NCBI GenBank assembly: GCA_031270705.1
Contig: JAISWW010000164.1
Location: 1 to 33,859, forward strand
DNA: 33,859 nt
Source of the DNA: Deltaproteobacteria bacterium
GTDB taxonomy: Bacteria > Desulfobacterota > Desulfarculia > Adiutricales > Adiutricaceae
Direction: 5' to 3'
This document shows, piece after piece, positions 8,211 through 15,370 of the stretch. The stretch's first letter is position 1. Each line of letters opens with the position of its first letter. The position numbers and the translations under genes are program-made. A model generated the notes under the pieces. That model was given only the letters and a program-made list of their open reading frames with translations. It was not told where the DNA came from and searched no databases.

Positions 8211-8998
8211 TTTCGCCTTGGCCCATCATCGACGCCCATTGCCATCTGTTTTTGCCAGAATTGAGCGGCGATCTGCCCGCGATAATATTTAGAGCCCAAG
8301 AGGCGGGTCTTGAGGCCATCGTAAACATGGGCCTTGACGCCCGCACTAACCAAGAGGCTTTTGACCTAGCCGCCCAATACCCTCTCTTAAAGGCCACCTG
8401 CGGTTGGCATCCCCATGGGGCCGATAAGTGTCAAAAAAGCGATCTTTTAGAATTGGAAAAAATGGCTCAAAGGCCCGATAACTTGGCTTTAGGCGAAATA
8501 GGTTTAGATTTTTATTACCTCCACTCGCCTCAAAAAATCCAAGAAGATCTTTTTCACGAGCTTTTGAGCCTAGCCAGTCAAACGCGCTTGCCCGTGGTTA
8601 TCCACACGCGCGAGGCCTTTGAGTCGACCCTCGCCATCTTAAAAGCCCACCGCGCCAGTTTGGGCCGGATCTTAATTCACTGCTTTACCGGCTCCTGGTT
8701 GGAAGCCAAAGCCTATATGGATTTGGACTGCTATTTTTCCATTCCTGGGGTCGTCACTTTTCCCAAAGCCCTAGAATTAAGGGCAGCTCTCCGCCAAATG
8801 CCTAAGGATAGGCTCCTTTTGGAAACAGACGCGCCCTATCTCGCGCCCGCGCCCAGGCGCGGACGCCGCAATGAGCCGGCTTACTTAAGTTATACCTTAG
8901 CTGGCTTAGCCGGAGCTTTAGAGCTAGACCAAGAGCGGACGGCTTTTTTAACCACCCAAAACGCCAGAAATTTTTTTGGCCTAGCCGAAGAGGAGTGA
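8186..8998 (+). CDS. TatD-family metal-dependent hydrolase (DNase)
   Basis: A 270-residue TIM-barrel hydrolase. Metal ligands are visible in order: IDAHCH (His18, His20), GEIGLDFYY, VVIHTRE, ILIHCFTG and LLLETDAPYLAP. This is the complete TatD set. Family members are divalent-metal-dependent nucleases or D-aminoacyl-tRNA deacylase-like enzymes. It begins inside the 3' end of tmk (25-base overlap) and is followed by maf, forming a tight tmk-tatD-maf run. Confidence 0.93.
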   Translation: MASSPPSLVSPWPIIDAHCHLFLPELSGDLPAIIFRAQEAGLEAIVNMGLDARTNQEAFDLAAQYPLLKATCGWHPHGADKCQKSDLLELEKMAQRPDNLALGEIGLDFYYLHSPQKIQEDLFHELLSLASQTRLPVVIHTREAFESTLAILKAHRASLGRILIHCFTGSWLEAKAYMDLDCYFSIPGVVTFPKALELRAALRQMPKDRLLLETDAPYLAPAPRRGRRNEPAYLSYTLAGLAGALELDQERTAFLTTQNARNFFGLAEEE

Positions 8999-9003
8999 AG
9001 CTC

Positions 9004-9594
9004 ATGAGCGACCCGAGCGTCCCCGAGCTAATATTAGCCTCAGCTTCCCCGCGCCGCCGGGAGCTTTTGCGAGCCGCGGGCTTTCAGTTTATAGTCAAGC
9101 CCGCCGAGGTCGACGAGTCGCCTATAGACCAGGAACCCCCGCGGGCGCAAGTCAGTCGCCTGGCTGTGGCCAAAGCCTTAGCCGGGGCTAAGGAAAATCC
9201 CCAGAGCCTAGTTTTGGCCGCGGACACTATTGTGGTTTTAAAGGGGCAAATTTTTGGGAAACCTAAGGAGCTGGCCGAGGCCAAAGAAATGCTAAAAGCT
9301 TTAAGCGGCCAAACCCACGAGGTCATCACCGCTTTTTGCCTTTTGGGGAAAAATTGTCCCAAGCCCATCGTTAAGCCGGTCAGCTCAGCCGTGACGTTTC
9401 GGCCTTTAAACGCGAGCGACATTGAGGCTTATTTAGCCTTAGGCGAATCGTTGGACAAAGCCGGGGCTTACGCGGTTCAAGGCCTAGGCCTCAGCCTTAT
9501 TAAAGAAATCCAAGGCTCCTTGACCAACGTTATGGGTCTCCCTCTTCAGGAAGTCATCGTGGCCTTGGAAAAATATCTTGGCCCAAGGACTTAA
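9004..9594 (+). CDS. maf: Maf nucleoside triphosphate pyrophosphatase (YhdE type)
   Basis: A cytoplasmic house-cleaning enzyme that hydrolyses dTTP/UTP or modified nucleotides to the monophosphate and pyrophosphate. I prefer ATG 9004 over GTG 8995 because GAGGAG (8990-8995) sits 8 bases before it. It gives a 196-residue protein with the family start LILASASPRRRELL, the DTIVVLKGQIFGKP segment with its catalytic Asp, and the SGQTHEVITAF motif. The gene closely follows the TatD gene (5-base gap). The convergent DUF3786-like gene ends 30 bases downstream. A small hairpin near 9618-9646 (GAAAAGAGCTTTT...) may stop transcription in either direction, but it overlaps that gene's end. Confidence 0.92.
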   Translation: MSDPSVPELILASASPRRRELLRAAGFQFIVKPAEVDESPIDQEPPRAQVSRLAVAKALAGAKENPQSLVLAADTIVVLKGQIFGKPKELAEAKEMLKALSGQTHEVITAFCLLGKNCPKPIVKPVSSAVTFRPLNASDIEAYLALGESLDKAGAYAVQGLGLSLIKEIQGSLTNVMGLPLQEVIVALEKYLGPRT

Positions 9595-9624
9595 GCCGCC
9601 CAAAAACCCGTCAGAAAAGAGCTT

Positions 9625-10281
9625 TTACAAAAAGCTTCTCTCGCAATCGTCGGGATCGGTGATCCAGCCGCCAGCCATCAATAAGCCTACTGTCAGACAC
9701 ATGATATACAGCTCCAAGCCTTCGTAACTGGCGATAATATTGGCCGTGGCGTCAAAAAGGATCTTTATCTCAAAAGGAAACTCGTCATCCTTTTCGAAAA
9801 ACTCGATCCTGACCGGCAGAAGAGGCAGATCCCCAAACAGCCAGGCTTGACCGCCAGCCTGGGATAGACCCTCATAACGGCCCCCAATCTTCCGGGCCGC
9901 TTCTTGAAACCGCTCGTAATCCCCGTCAATCATCTCCAAAGGTTTCGCGAGGTTAGCGCTGGGACTAGAGGGGGAGACCGAGATGCCCGTTAGGCGATTG
10001 ATTGGCACATACTCGCCCTTTAAAGGCCCTCGCCCCCGAGAAATGAGGTAATGGGCCACGACGCTTTGGGCGTCAACGGAGACTTGGCCGCCACTAACCG
10101 ACTCTATCCCCTCCAGGCTTACCACCATGGCCTGACCCAAAAAGCTTAAAGGAACTTGACCCTTATCATTGACGCTCAAACCTAGTTCCTTGGCTTGGAC
10201 GGCCAGGTTTGTCTCCTTTAAAGCGGCCAATTGAGTCTTGGAGTAGTTGACGCGGCTTTGAATGGTTTTGGCTTTGCTCAT
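9625..10281 (-). CDS. DUF3786-like protein
   Basis: A 218-residue cytoplasmic protein without signal peptide or membrane segment. The central and C-terminal part resembles DUF3786: a segment LPLLPVRIEFFEKDDEFPFEIKILFD-type (about residues 155-180) followed by an amphipathic helix (YEGLELYIMCLTVG). Proteins of this group occur in strict anaerobes, and their role is not known to me. AAGGG lies upstream of the ATG (10281-10279). It is a single-gene unit facing maf. It marks the left edge of the accessory island, and its codon style is like the core genes. Confidence 0.6.
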   Translation of the reverse strand: MSKAKTIQSRVNYSKTQLAALKETNLAVQAKELGLSVNDKGQVPLSFLGQAMVVSLEGIESVSGGQVSVDAQSVVAHYLISRGRGPLKGEYVPINRLTGISVSPSSPSANLAKPLEMIDGDYERFQEAARKIGGRYEGLSQAGGQAWLFGDLPLLPVRIEFFEKDDEFPFEIKILFDATANIIASYEGLELYIMCLTVGLLMAGGWITDPDDCERSFL

Positions 10282-10489
10282 GAAACACCCTTTTTAGCGA
10301 AGAGTTTAATGAATTCCGGAGTTAAATTCCCTTGAAGAGGGTCTTGGCCTTAATAATTTATATTTAATGATAGCGATTAGGCTTTTCGCTGATTTTCCGC
10401 GCCTTCCCCTAGCCTCGCCCTAACCTCATTTATAATTTCTCCTCAGTTTAATCGGTTAGGCTTTTTAAATCAAGAGCTAGCGCGTGGCC

Positions 10490-11842
10490 TCAGTCATCCC
10501 CCTCACTTTCTTCGTCGAGGTGGGGATTGGCCAAAACGCCTACGGCCCCAAAAAAAATATGGGGAATTCCACCCATTCGTCCCAACAGGTAGCTCGCGCG
10601 GATATCCTTGTCGCGTTGGGAGTCAATGTAGTCGCTGAAGGCATGCAGACTTGAGGCTCCGGCGCCGTTTCTTTCGGCTACCCACATCTCGTCGCGGCGA
10701 AAGAGCCACTGATCAATGAGCGACGCGTCATGGGCGCTCAGGAGCAACTGCGTTCTGGTTTCCTTGGAGCGGTATAAGAGGTATTTTTCGAGAAATTTGC
10801 GGGACATCAGCGGGTGCAGGTAGCGGTCAACATCGTCGATCACGTAGACTTTCTTCGACAACTGGTTCGAGAGCTCAAAAAGCGCGGGTAGCAGATCGAT
10901 TACTCGCCGCGAGCCATCCGACTCCTGACGGATCTCGAACTTGACCTCCGCTCCGTCCTCCTTCGGATGATAGGTCACCAGCTTCTTGGCGATCAGCTCG
11001 CCATCTTTGCGAGTCACTACGAACCGTTCATTGATCGACTCGGTCAGTGGACGAACGGTCATGCCTTCTTTCACCTCTTCCCGTAGCTTGCTCTTCAGCG
11101 ATTCTGGTAGCGGAATGTTCTCGAAGGGGATCTCCTCGGCGCCCAGGCGCTTAGCGCCGATATCTATTAACGGCAATATATCGTTCATGGCCGAGTAAAA
11201 CGGATGCCCCTCATCGAGGAATTTCTCGAAAAATCCGAAGCGAGAATCGGGCGCGAGTAGCTCGAGAGTGTCCTTGAACCAGTCGTAGATCGGTCGGAAA
11301 TTGTCGACCTTCTGGGAGACCGAATTGGTCAGAAAGAGTTGATTGTCCCGGGTTCCATTGAAAGCGAACTGGAGAAACTGATCCTTGGCCAGGGAACCAT
11401 CGAAGTTGAGCTTTCCGTCTCGACGGTGGTAGAGATCCTTTTCGCTGGAGCTAGTGACAAGCGTCAGCTTCTCTTCCAGAACCGCCTTGTGAGTCACCGC
11501 GAAGCTGAACTCGTAAATTCTCTCGTCGATCAACAAGTTGAAACAAAACCGTGACGGCTGATCGGCCATTTTGTCGTCCAGCCGGAACGGCTCAACAGGA
11601 ATCAGGCTGTCGGGCTGAGCGCCTTTGACGACCAGCTCCTTAGCGAAACTCAGCGCCTTGAAAAAATTGGTTTTGCCCGAAGCGTTGCCACCGAATATCG
11701 CCGTAATCGGAAGAACTCTCAACTGGTATTTGCCGAGCTTGGGTACCCTGTCTCCATGTTGGCGCTCACTGGTGGCGACCATCGAAAACGTGACCCGGTC
11801 GCGGAAGGACATCCAGTTTTCGAGCGAAAAATTGATTATCAT
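10490..11842 (-). CDS. Solitary AAA (OLD/RloA-like) ATPase
   Basis: A 450-residue ABC/SMC-like head domain. It opens [15 protein letters not shown], typical of the AAA15/21 group, with Walker [10 protein letters not shown] at 50-58. A C-terminal Walker [14 protein letters not shown], is followed by [12 protein letters not shown] (H-switch). The usual acidic pair after Walker B is Asp-Asp rather than Asp-Glu. Relatives occur in abortive-infection and anti-phage modules, usually with a partner nuclease (for example RloB), but no partner is encoded next to it. The start has GGAGG upstream. Codon use (many CGA/TCG/GAG codons, few TTA) differs from flanking core genes, suggesting transfer. A defence role is an inference from family. 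Confidence 0.82.
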   Translation of the reverse strand: MIINFSLENWMSFRDRVTFSMVATSERQHGDRVPKLGKYQLRVLPITAIFGGNASGKTNFFKALSFAKELVVKGAQPDSLIPVEPFRLDDKMADQPSRFCFNLLIDERIYEFSFAVTHKAVLEEKLTLVTSSSEKDLYHRRDGKLNFDGSLAKDQFLQFAFNGTRDNQLFLTNSVSQKVDNFRPIYDWFKDTLELLAPDSRFGFFEKFLDEGHPFYSAMNDILPLIDIGAKRLGAEEIPFENIPLPESLKSKLREEVKEGMTVRPLTESINERFVVTRKDGELIAKKLVTYHPKEDGAEVKFEIRQESDGSRRVIDLLPALFELSNQLSKKVYVIDDVDRYLHPLMSRKFLEKYLLYRSKETRTQLLLSAHDASLIDQWLFRRDEMWVAERNGAGASSLHAFSDYIDSQRDKDIRASYLLGRMGGIPHIFFGAVGVLANPHLDEESEGDD

Positions 11843-12144
11843 CTCACCGCCTCCTAAAGCGCGATATTCGCGTTATTATGCCTTTAATATATTCAGCGGC
11901 GCCAACAAAGTCAAAATACAAATTATCTCGTTAAACGCCTCCGCGACCGATTCGCTACTTGAAAATCTTGGCCTGGATCTCGCGCGCCGGTCGATATTGA
12001 ACCCGAACTCTCGTTCTCAAACCTCACAAAAATCGCTAGGACATTCTTTTGATTGACATGACCATTTGTTAGCGCCATAAGCAATCGCCCTGGCGCCCTC
12101 GAAAAATATTTTTGATTCCAAAATTCAAATTACCGCCAGCCTAT
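11843..12144. other. Intergenic, upstream of the AAA ATPase
   Basis: No gene can be supported here. The region holds the promoter side of the ATPase gene, including a palindrome at 11860-11872. An open frame running in from within the ATPase gene up to 12056 is a shadow. The rest is degraded-looking sequence of mixed composition leading into the tandem duplication. Confidence 0.45.
11860..11872. promoter_or_regulatory. Palindrome upstream of the AAA ATPase, possible operator
   Basis: CGCGATATTCGCG (5-bp arms, TAT centre) lies 17 bases before the ATPase start codon, next to its GGAGG site. It could bind a small dimeric regulator or form an mRNA hairpin. This is only a shape-based suggestion. 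Confidence 0.3.
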
Positions 12145-12201
12145 TCGCCTCTTGCTGAACTGGCCAGCTTGTGATATAAAAAATTGTACTGAGACAATTT
12201 C

Positions 12202-12597
12202 ATGCCTTGCTCTTAACCCTCCGCCCGCGTCAGCGGATTCTGAAGGCGCGCCCGAAAAGCGACTCCATCCCTGGGGGCGGAAATGGCTCGAGATCAAGGA
12301 TTGGAAGATTAGAGGCTCGAGTTGAGCAGCTGGCTAAATCCACGCTAAAGGCTCTAGAAAATTTTAACGCTAGTTTTCAAGCTATTAATAAATTACGCGT
12401 CGAATTAAAAAATACCGACTTTAAAATTGACTCGCTGAAAAAACCAGGTAATATAAAATTGACTTGGTTAAAAAAGACCTCTAAAATGAAATCGACTCTA
12501 CGGTAAGAGAGCTTAGCTCAAAATTGAGAGATCGGTGAACGCGACTAAATACGGTGTTGGATTTTTGTTCGCCGCGCTGGCCGCTATTGGGGCTTAG
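12202..12597 (+). pseudogene. Decayed upstream copy of the coiled-coil/membrane gene
   Basis: It aligns with the intact gene at 12655-13029 but reads ATG CCT TGC TCT TAA, because one extra base after ATGCCT shifts the frame. Its ribosome binding site has also decayed (CTGAGAC versus AAGGAGAC). Near 12415-12510 there is an insertion carrying about three imperfect copies of a TAAAATTGACT-like unit, as if made by slipped replication. The end (GGATTTTTGTTCGCCG) matches the partner's membrane segment but lacks a usable frame. An internal ORF of about 100 codons (from 12207) is what remains of the coding frame. It is most likely non-functional. Confidence 0.75.
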
Positions 12598-12654
12598 TCG
12601 CCTCACGCTGAACTGGCCAGCTTTTGATTTAAAATAATGTAAGGAGACAATTTT

Positions 12655-13029
12655 ATGCCTAATCTTAACCCTCCGCCCACTACCCTGACGACCGCGTCAG
12701 CGGATTCTGAAGCCACGCCCGAACAGCCGACTCCATCCTCTGGGACTGGAAATAGCCAGGAAGAAAGGTTTGGAAGATTAGAGGCTCGAGTTGTGGAGCT
12801 GGCTGAATCCACGCTGAAGGCTCAAGAGGATTTTATCGCCAGTTCTCAAGCCATTAATGATTTACGCGGCGAAATCAAAGATATCGCCTTTAAAATCGAC
12901 TCAGCGATAAGAGAACTTAGCTCTAAAGTTGAGAAATCGATGGGCGCGACTAAATATAGTATTGGATTTTTGATGGCCACGCTAGCCACTATTATTGCGT
13001 TAGTTATCAGAAATTTTCTTGGCAAATGA
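12655..13029 (+). CDS. Small coiled-coil protein with C-terminal membrane anchor, unknown function
   Basis: A 124-residue protein with AAGGAG (12641-12646) 8 bases before ATG. Residues 1-35 are Pro/Thr/Ser-rich and probably disordered. Residues 36-95 form a heptad-like coiled coil (RFGRLEARVVELAESTLKAQ onward). The last 25 residues are one hydrophobic segment (IGFLMATLATIIALVI) with a short basic tail, so the protein is probably tail-anchored. This resembles the general architecture of DUF1640-type or phage/plasmid-borne small coiled-coil proteins, but I do not claim the family. Its decayed twin lies directly upstream. It sits inside the accessory island just before a broken toxin-antitoxin pair. 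Confidence 0.72.
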   Translation: MPNLNPPPTTLTTASADSEATPEQPTPSSGTGNSQEERFGRLEARVVELAESTLKAQEDFIASSQAINDLRGEIKDIAFKIDSAIRELSSKVEKSMGATKYSIGFLMATLATIIALVIRNFLGK

Positions 13030-13081
13030 TCTTTTTGGAGCTTTTGGATCGTACTTTTACCGGGCTAGCAAAAAAAACTGA

Positions 13082-13256
13082 TATCATTACGCCAAACTGA
13101 GCGGCCAGAAGGATCAGAACTACCGCCATTGCCTTCTCAACAAAGTTAAGGCGAGATATGTGGCCGTTTGGAAGGTCATCGACTTGGAAATTCGGATAAT
13201 GGAAGTTCAGATATGTTGGAACGCGTGAAAACGCGAACTATCGGCGAATTAGCTAG
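13082..13256 (+). pseudogene. Remnant of a HigB/RelE-like toxin
   Basis: No long ORF exists here, but the frame from 13082 reads YHYAKLSGQKDQNYRHCLL then NKVKARYVAVWKVIDLEIRI, up to codon CAG at 13210. One extra base at 13211 breaks it. Resuming at 13212 gives YVGTRENANYRRIS and a stop at 13256. The pattern (K-R-Y-x-A-V-W-K-V ... YVGTRENA-Y) is the C-terminal half of RelE/HigB-type mRNA interferases. The N-terminal half is missing or unrecognisable. Position and overlap with the downstream XRE antitoxin match the toxin-first order of HigBA systems. The toxin is probably inactive. Confidence 0.62.
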
Positions 13257-13554
13257 GATAGATTTCAGCGTAACGGTTCCGGTTCAACAGGCGGCCTTGG
13301 TGACGGAGGCTTTAAATAGTCTTTTGGCTTTGGCCTGGCGAGGAGCTAGGCCCGTCAATGAAGACGGCGAGGAACTATATACTTTTGAGGAAGTTTTTCC
13401 AGAAGCCCATCCCGGCATGGCCTTGCGCGGTTTTCGCGGTAAAATGGACATGACCCAGGAAGAACTGGCTGAGCGTTTGGGAATAAAGCAAACCAGAGTA
13501 TCTGAGTTGGAAAGCGGCCAACGGGCCATCAGTAAAAAAAAGCCAAACGCCTAG
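13213..13554 (+). CDS. XRE-family antitoxin (HigA-like), frame broken near its end
   Basis: A 113-residue product from ATG 13213 (MLERVKTRTIGELARIDFSV). GTG 13225 is an alternative start, since relatives often begin at the KTR..I segment. Residues 70-110 form a helix-turn-helix: MDMTQEELAERLGIKQTRVSELESGQ. The zero frame stops four codons after a run of eight A (13534-13541), leaving ...AISKKKPNA. The -1 frame continues AKRLGKIFDISYKAFL to 13592, which is the normal family ending. Such antitoxins bind their toxin and repress their own operon. Here the toxin is a remnant, so this may be an orphan regulator or be decaying. Confidence 0.75.
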   Translation: MLERVKTRTIGELARIDFSVTVPVQQAALVTEALNSLLALAWRGARPVNEDGEELYTFEEVFPEAHPGMALRGFRGKMDMTQEELAERLGIKQTRVSELESGQRAISKKKPNA

Positions 13555-13592
13555 GTAAAATTTTTGATATTTCTTACAAAGCGTTTCTGTAA
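13536..13592 (+). other. Slippery A-run and -1 frame extension of the antitoxin
   Basis: The heptamer A AAA AAG (13536-13542) sits in the zero frame exactly where the antitoxin frame breaks. It matches the classic bacterial -1 slip site, and slipping back one base at AAG gives AKRLGKIFDISYKAFL and TAA at 13590-13592. A 6-bp long-range pairing (AAACGC 13545-13550 with GCGTTT 13581-13586) is possible but weak. A simple one-base deletion, or a homopolymer sequencing error, explains the same data. Confidence 0.45.
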
Positions 13593-13595
13593 ATT

Positions 13596-13845
13596 TCAGT
13601 TTCCAAACGCCACATCTTTTGCCGCCACCGCCTTGAGCAGATAGCTGGGCCTAATTTCCAGGGTTGGCTTAATGTTCAGATTCTTCCGCAGAGATTGGCG
13701 TGTTCTTTGACCGAGTTGGGTAGCCAGGGGGCGGTCATTTCGTCCTAGACGGTGGTGGCCTTGCCTCTGACCTGACGCGCTACGTAGCTGGTGGCTCCGG
13801 TGGCTAGGTTCATCAGGATGGCCGAGCCGGACGCGCCAGTCGCGC
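13596..13845 (-). pseudogene. Possible remnant of a TrbI/VirB10-like conjugation gene
   Basis: Reading the minus strand in two frames gives ATGASGSAILMNLATGATSY near the start. After a stop and a frame change it gives RKNLNIKPTLEIRPSYLLKA followed by VAAKDVAFGN and a stop at 13598-13596. The tail resembles the conserved C-terminal end of TrbI/VirB10 proteins (NxNxxPTxxIRPGxxxxVxVxKDLxF). At least two inactivating changes are visible. If correct, it is a fossil of a conjugative element next to the antitoxin. The match is from memory of the motif and should be treated as tentative. Confidence 0.38.
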
Positions 13846-13879
13846 TTGTCTACATTTTTATAAAGCGGGAAGATGAGTT

Positions 13880-14161
13880 ATGAGCTTGAACTTGGCTCCT
13901 ACTGTACTGGCGGCCCTCAAAGCCCTGTCGGAAATGGAAAAACGAAGTCCTGAAGCTATTGTCTCTGACTTGATTCTGGCCAGATACGAGAGTCTGGCTA
14001 TTGATCCAAAAATATTGGAAGCCCTCAACGCCCAAATGGCTGATTTTCAGGCCACGGGAGACGCCTATGACTGGGACGAGGTTTCGGCGTGGATGGGCTC
14101 ATGGTTCACCGACCATGAGAAACCGGAGCCGCGAAACCGAAACTTCAAATCCACAAAATAG
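13880..14161 (+). CDS. CopG/ParD-like antitoxin-type protein
   Basis: A 93-residue protein. The first 45 residues (MSLNLAPTVLAALKALSEME, then KRSPEAIVSDLILARYESLA) fit a ribbon-helix-helix unit. The second half (ALNAQMADFQATGDAYDWDEVSAWMGSW) resembles the toxin-wrapping tail of CopG/ParD antitoxins, which often ends in a D-EV--W--SW pattern. No ParE/RelE toxin is intact beside it. The following 56 bases lead directly into the RhuM gene. It is probably an orphan antitoxin or a regulator of the RhuM-Fic genes, on the basis of position only. Confidence 0.6.
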   Translation: MSLNLAPTVLAALKALSEMEKRSPEAIVSDLILARYESLAIDPKILEALNAQMADFQATGDAYDWDEVSAWMGSWFTDHEKPEPRNRNFKSTK

Positions 14162-14217
14162 CCTTTGGCGATTTAAGACGTTATCGGAGTTTTTATCTCC
14201 CGCAAACTCTGAGATGG

Positions 14218-15267
14218 ATGATTATGGGCCAGAAAAAAATACCGAATGAACTTCGGATTCGTAACAGTACCGCCGAATTTCTGATATTCGCCTATCAAAC
14301 AGGCGGAGACGGCCTTGAAGTTCGCGTTCAGGATGGAACAATCTGGCTCTCGCAAAAAAACCTGGGCCAATTGTTCGCTACGTCATCTGACAACATTGGC
14401 CTTCATTTAAAAAATATCTTCGCGGAAGGCGAGTTGACCGCTGGTTCAGTTACCGAGGATTTCTCGGTAACTTCGACCGATGGAAAAAACTATCGCGTCA
14501 AGCATTACAACCTCGAGGCGATTATCGCTGTCGGCTATCGCGTCAACTCGAAACGCGCCACGGCCTTCAGACGGTGGGCAACGAGCGTTTTGCGCGACTA
14601 TACGCTTCGCGGCTATGTTTTGGACAGAAAACGCCTGGAAAACGGCGCGTTCCTCGATGACGACTACTTTGCGCGCCTGCTTGAGGAAATCCGGGAGATT
14701 CGCCTGTCCGAGCGGCGATTTGACCAGAAGATAACCGACATCTACGCCACCGCGCTGGACTACGACCAGTCCGCGCCGACGACCCGCGAGATTTTCGCGC
14801 AAACGCTGGACAAAATGTTCTACATCGTTCTCGGCCAGACCGCCGACGCTGAAAAGGAGCGTATGGGCCTAACGACTTGGGCGAGTAGTCCGAACGGAAA
14901 AATCGTTAAGAGCGACGCGCGCGTCGCGATGAACTATCTGACAGAGACGGAGATTGACGACTTAGGGCGTATCGTTAGCGCGTACCTAGACTTGGCCGAG
15001 AGTCGGGCCAAACGGAAAATCCCGATGACGATGGACGATTGGGCGACGCGGCTTAATATATTTCTCTCCGCTGACAACCGCGAAGTCCTACGCGACGCGG
15101 ACAAAATCACTACCGAGATTGCCAAAGAACACGCCGAGAGCGAGTTTGAGAAGTACCGAACGACTCAAGACCGTCTGTTCCGAAGCGATTTTGACCGCTT
15201 CTTAGATCTTGAGGAACACGCCGCGAACGGCGGCGAGGAAGGCGCGGACGCTGAGGGTCAAACTTAG
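14218..15267 (+). CDS. RhuM-family protein (virulence-associated, DNA-binding-like N-terminus)
   Basis: A 349-residue cytoplasmic protein that matches the RhuM family along its length. Features are the N-terminal VRVQDGTIWLSQKNLGQLF, LHLKNIFAEGEL, the central YNLEAIIAVGYRVNSKRATAFRRWA core, then LRDYTLRGYVLD and RRFDQKITDIYATALDYD. The C-terminal part includes GLTTWA, a KSDARVAMNYLTE stretch and MTMDDWATRL. RhuM was first noted on a Salmonella pathogenicity island, is common on mobile elements, and has no settled function. ATG 14218 or ATG 14224 may be the start; the ribosome binding site is weak. The gene is GC-richer with more CGC/GAC codons than core genes, which supports transfer. It is followed by the Bro-N-Fic gene in the same orientation. 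Confidence 0.9.
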   Translation: MIMGQKKIPNELRIRNSTAEFLIFAYQTGGDGLEVRVQDGTIWLSQKNLGQLFATSSDNIGLHLKNIFAEGELTAGSVTEDFSVTSTDGKNYRVKHYNLEAIIAVGYRVNSKRATAFRRWATSVLRDYTLRGYVLDRKRLENGAFLDDDYFARLLEEIREIRLSERRFDQKITDIYATALDYDQSAPTTREIFAQTLDKMFYIVLGQTADAEKERMGLTTWASSPNGKIVKSDARVAMNYLTETEIDDLGRIVSAYLDLAESRAKRKIPMTMDDWATRLNIFLSADNREVLRDADKITTEIAKEHAESEFEKYRTTQDRLFRSDFDRFLDLEEHAANGGEEGADAEGQT

Positions 15268-15370
15268 CCAGGTTTAGCGCTATAATAATCACTTAACGGT
15301 AGAATTTTTTTAGGTAATTGGTCGCTTAATAGCGCGCTTTATCAAGGTCGCGGCGCTAGAGGATTAGCGG

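Larger units (their letters stand above)
12145..13029 (+). repeat. Tandem duplication of a small gene with its upstream region
   Basis: Two adjacent units, about 12145-12597 and 12598-13029, align along their length. Each begins CGCCTC..GCTGAACTGGCCAGCTT, runs through a T/A-rich leader with GAGACAATTT.ATGCCT, and continues through a coiled-coil coding region to the C-terminal membrane segment. The first unit has an indel near its start codon and an insertion of roughly 60 bases. The second is intact. Confidence 0.85.

Noticed and set aside
11625-12056. Plus-strand 143-codon ORF starting antisense to the AAA ATPase
   Set aside because: Half of it is the complement of the ATPase P-loop region; the rest has no recognisable feature and no ribosome binding site.
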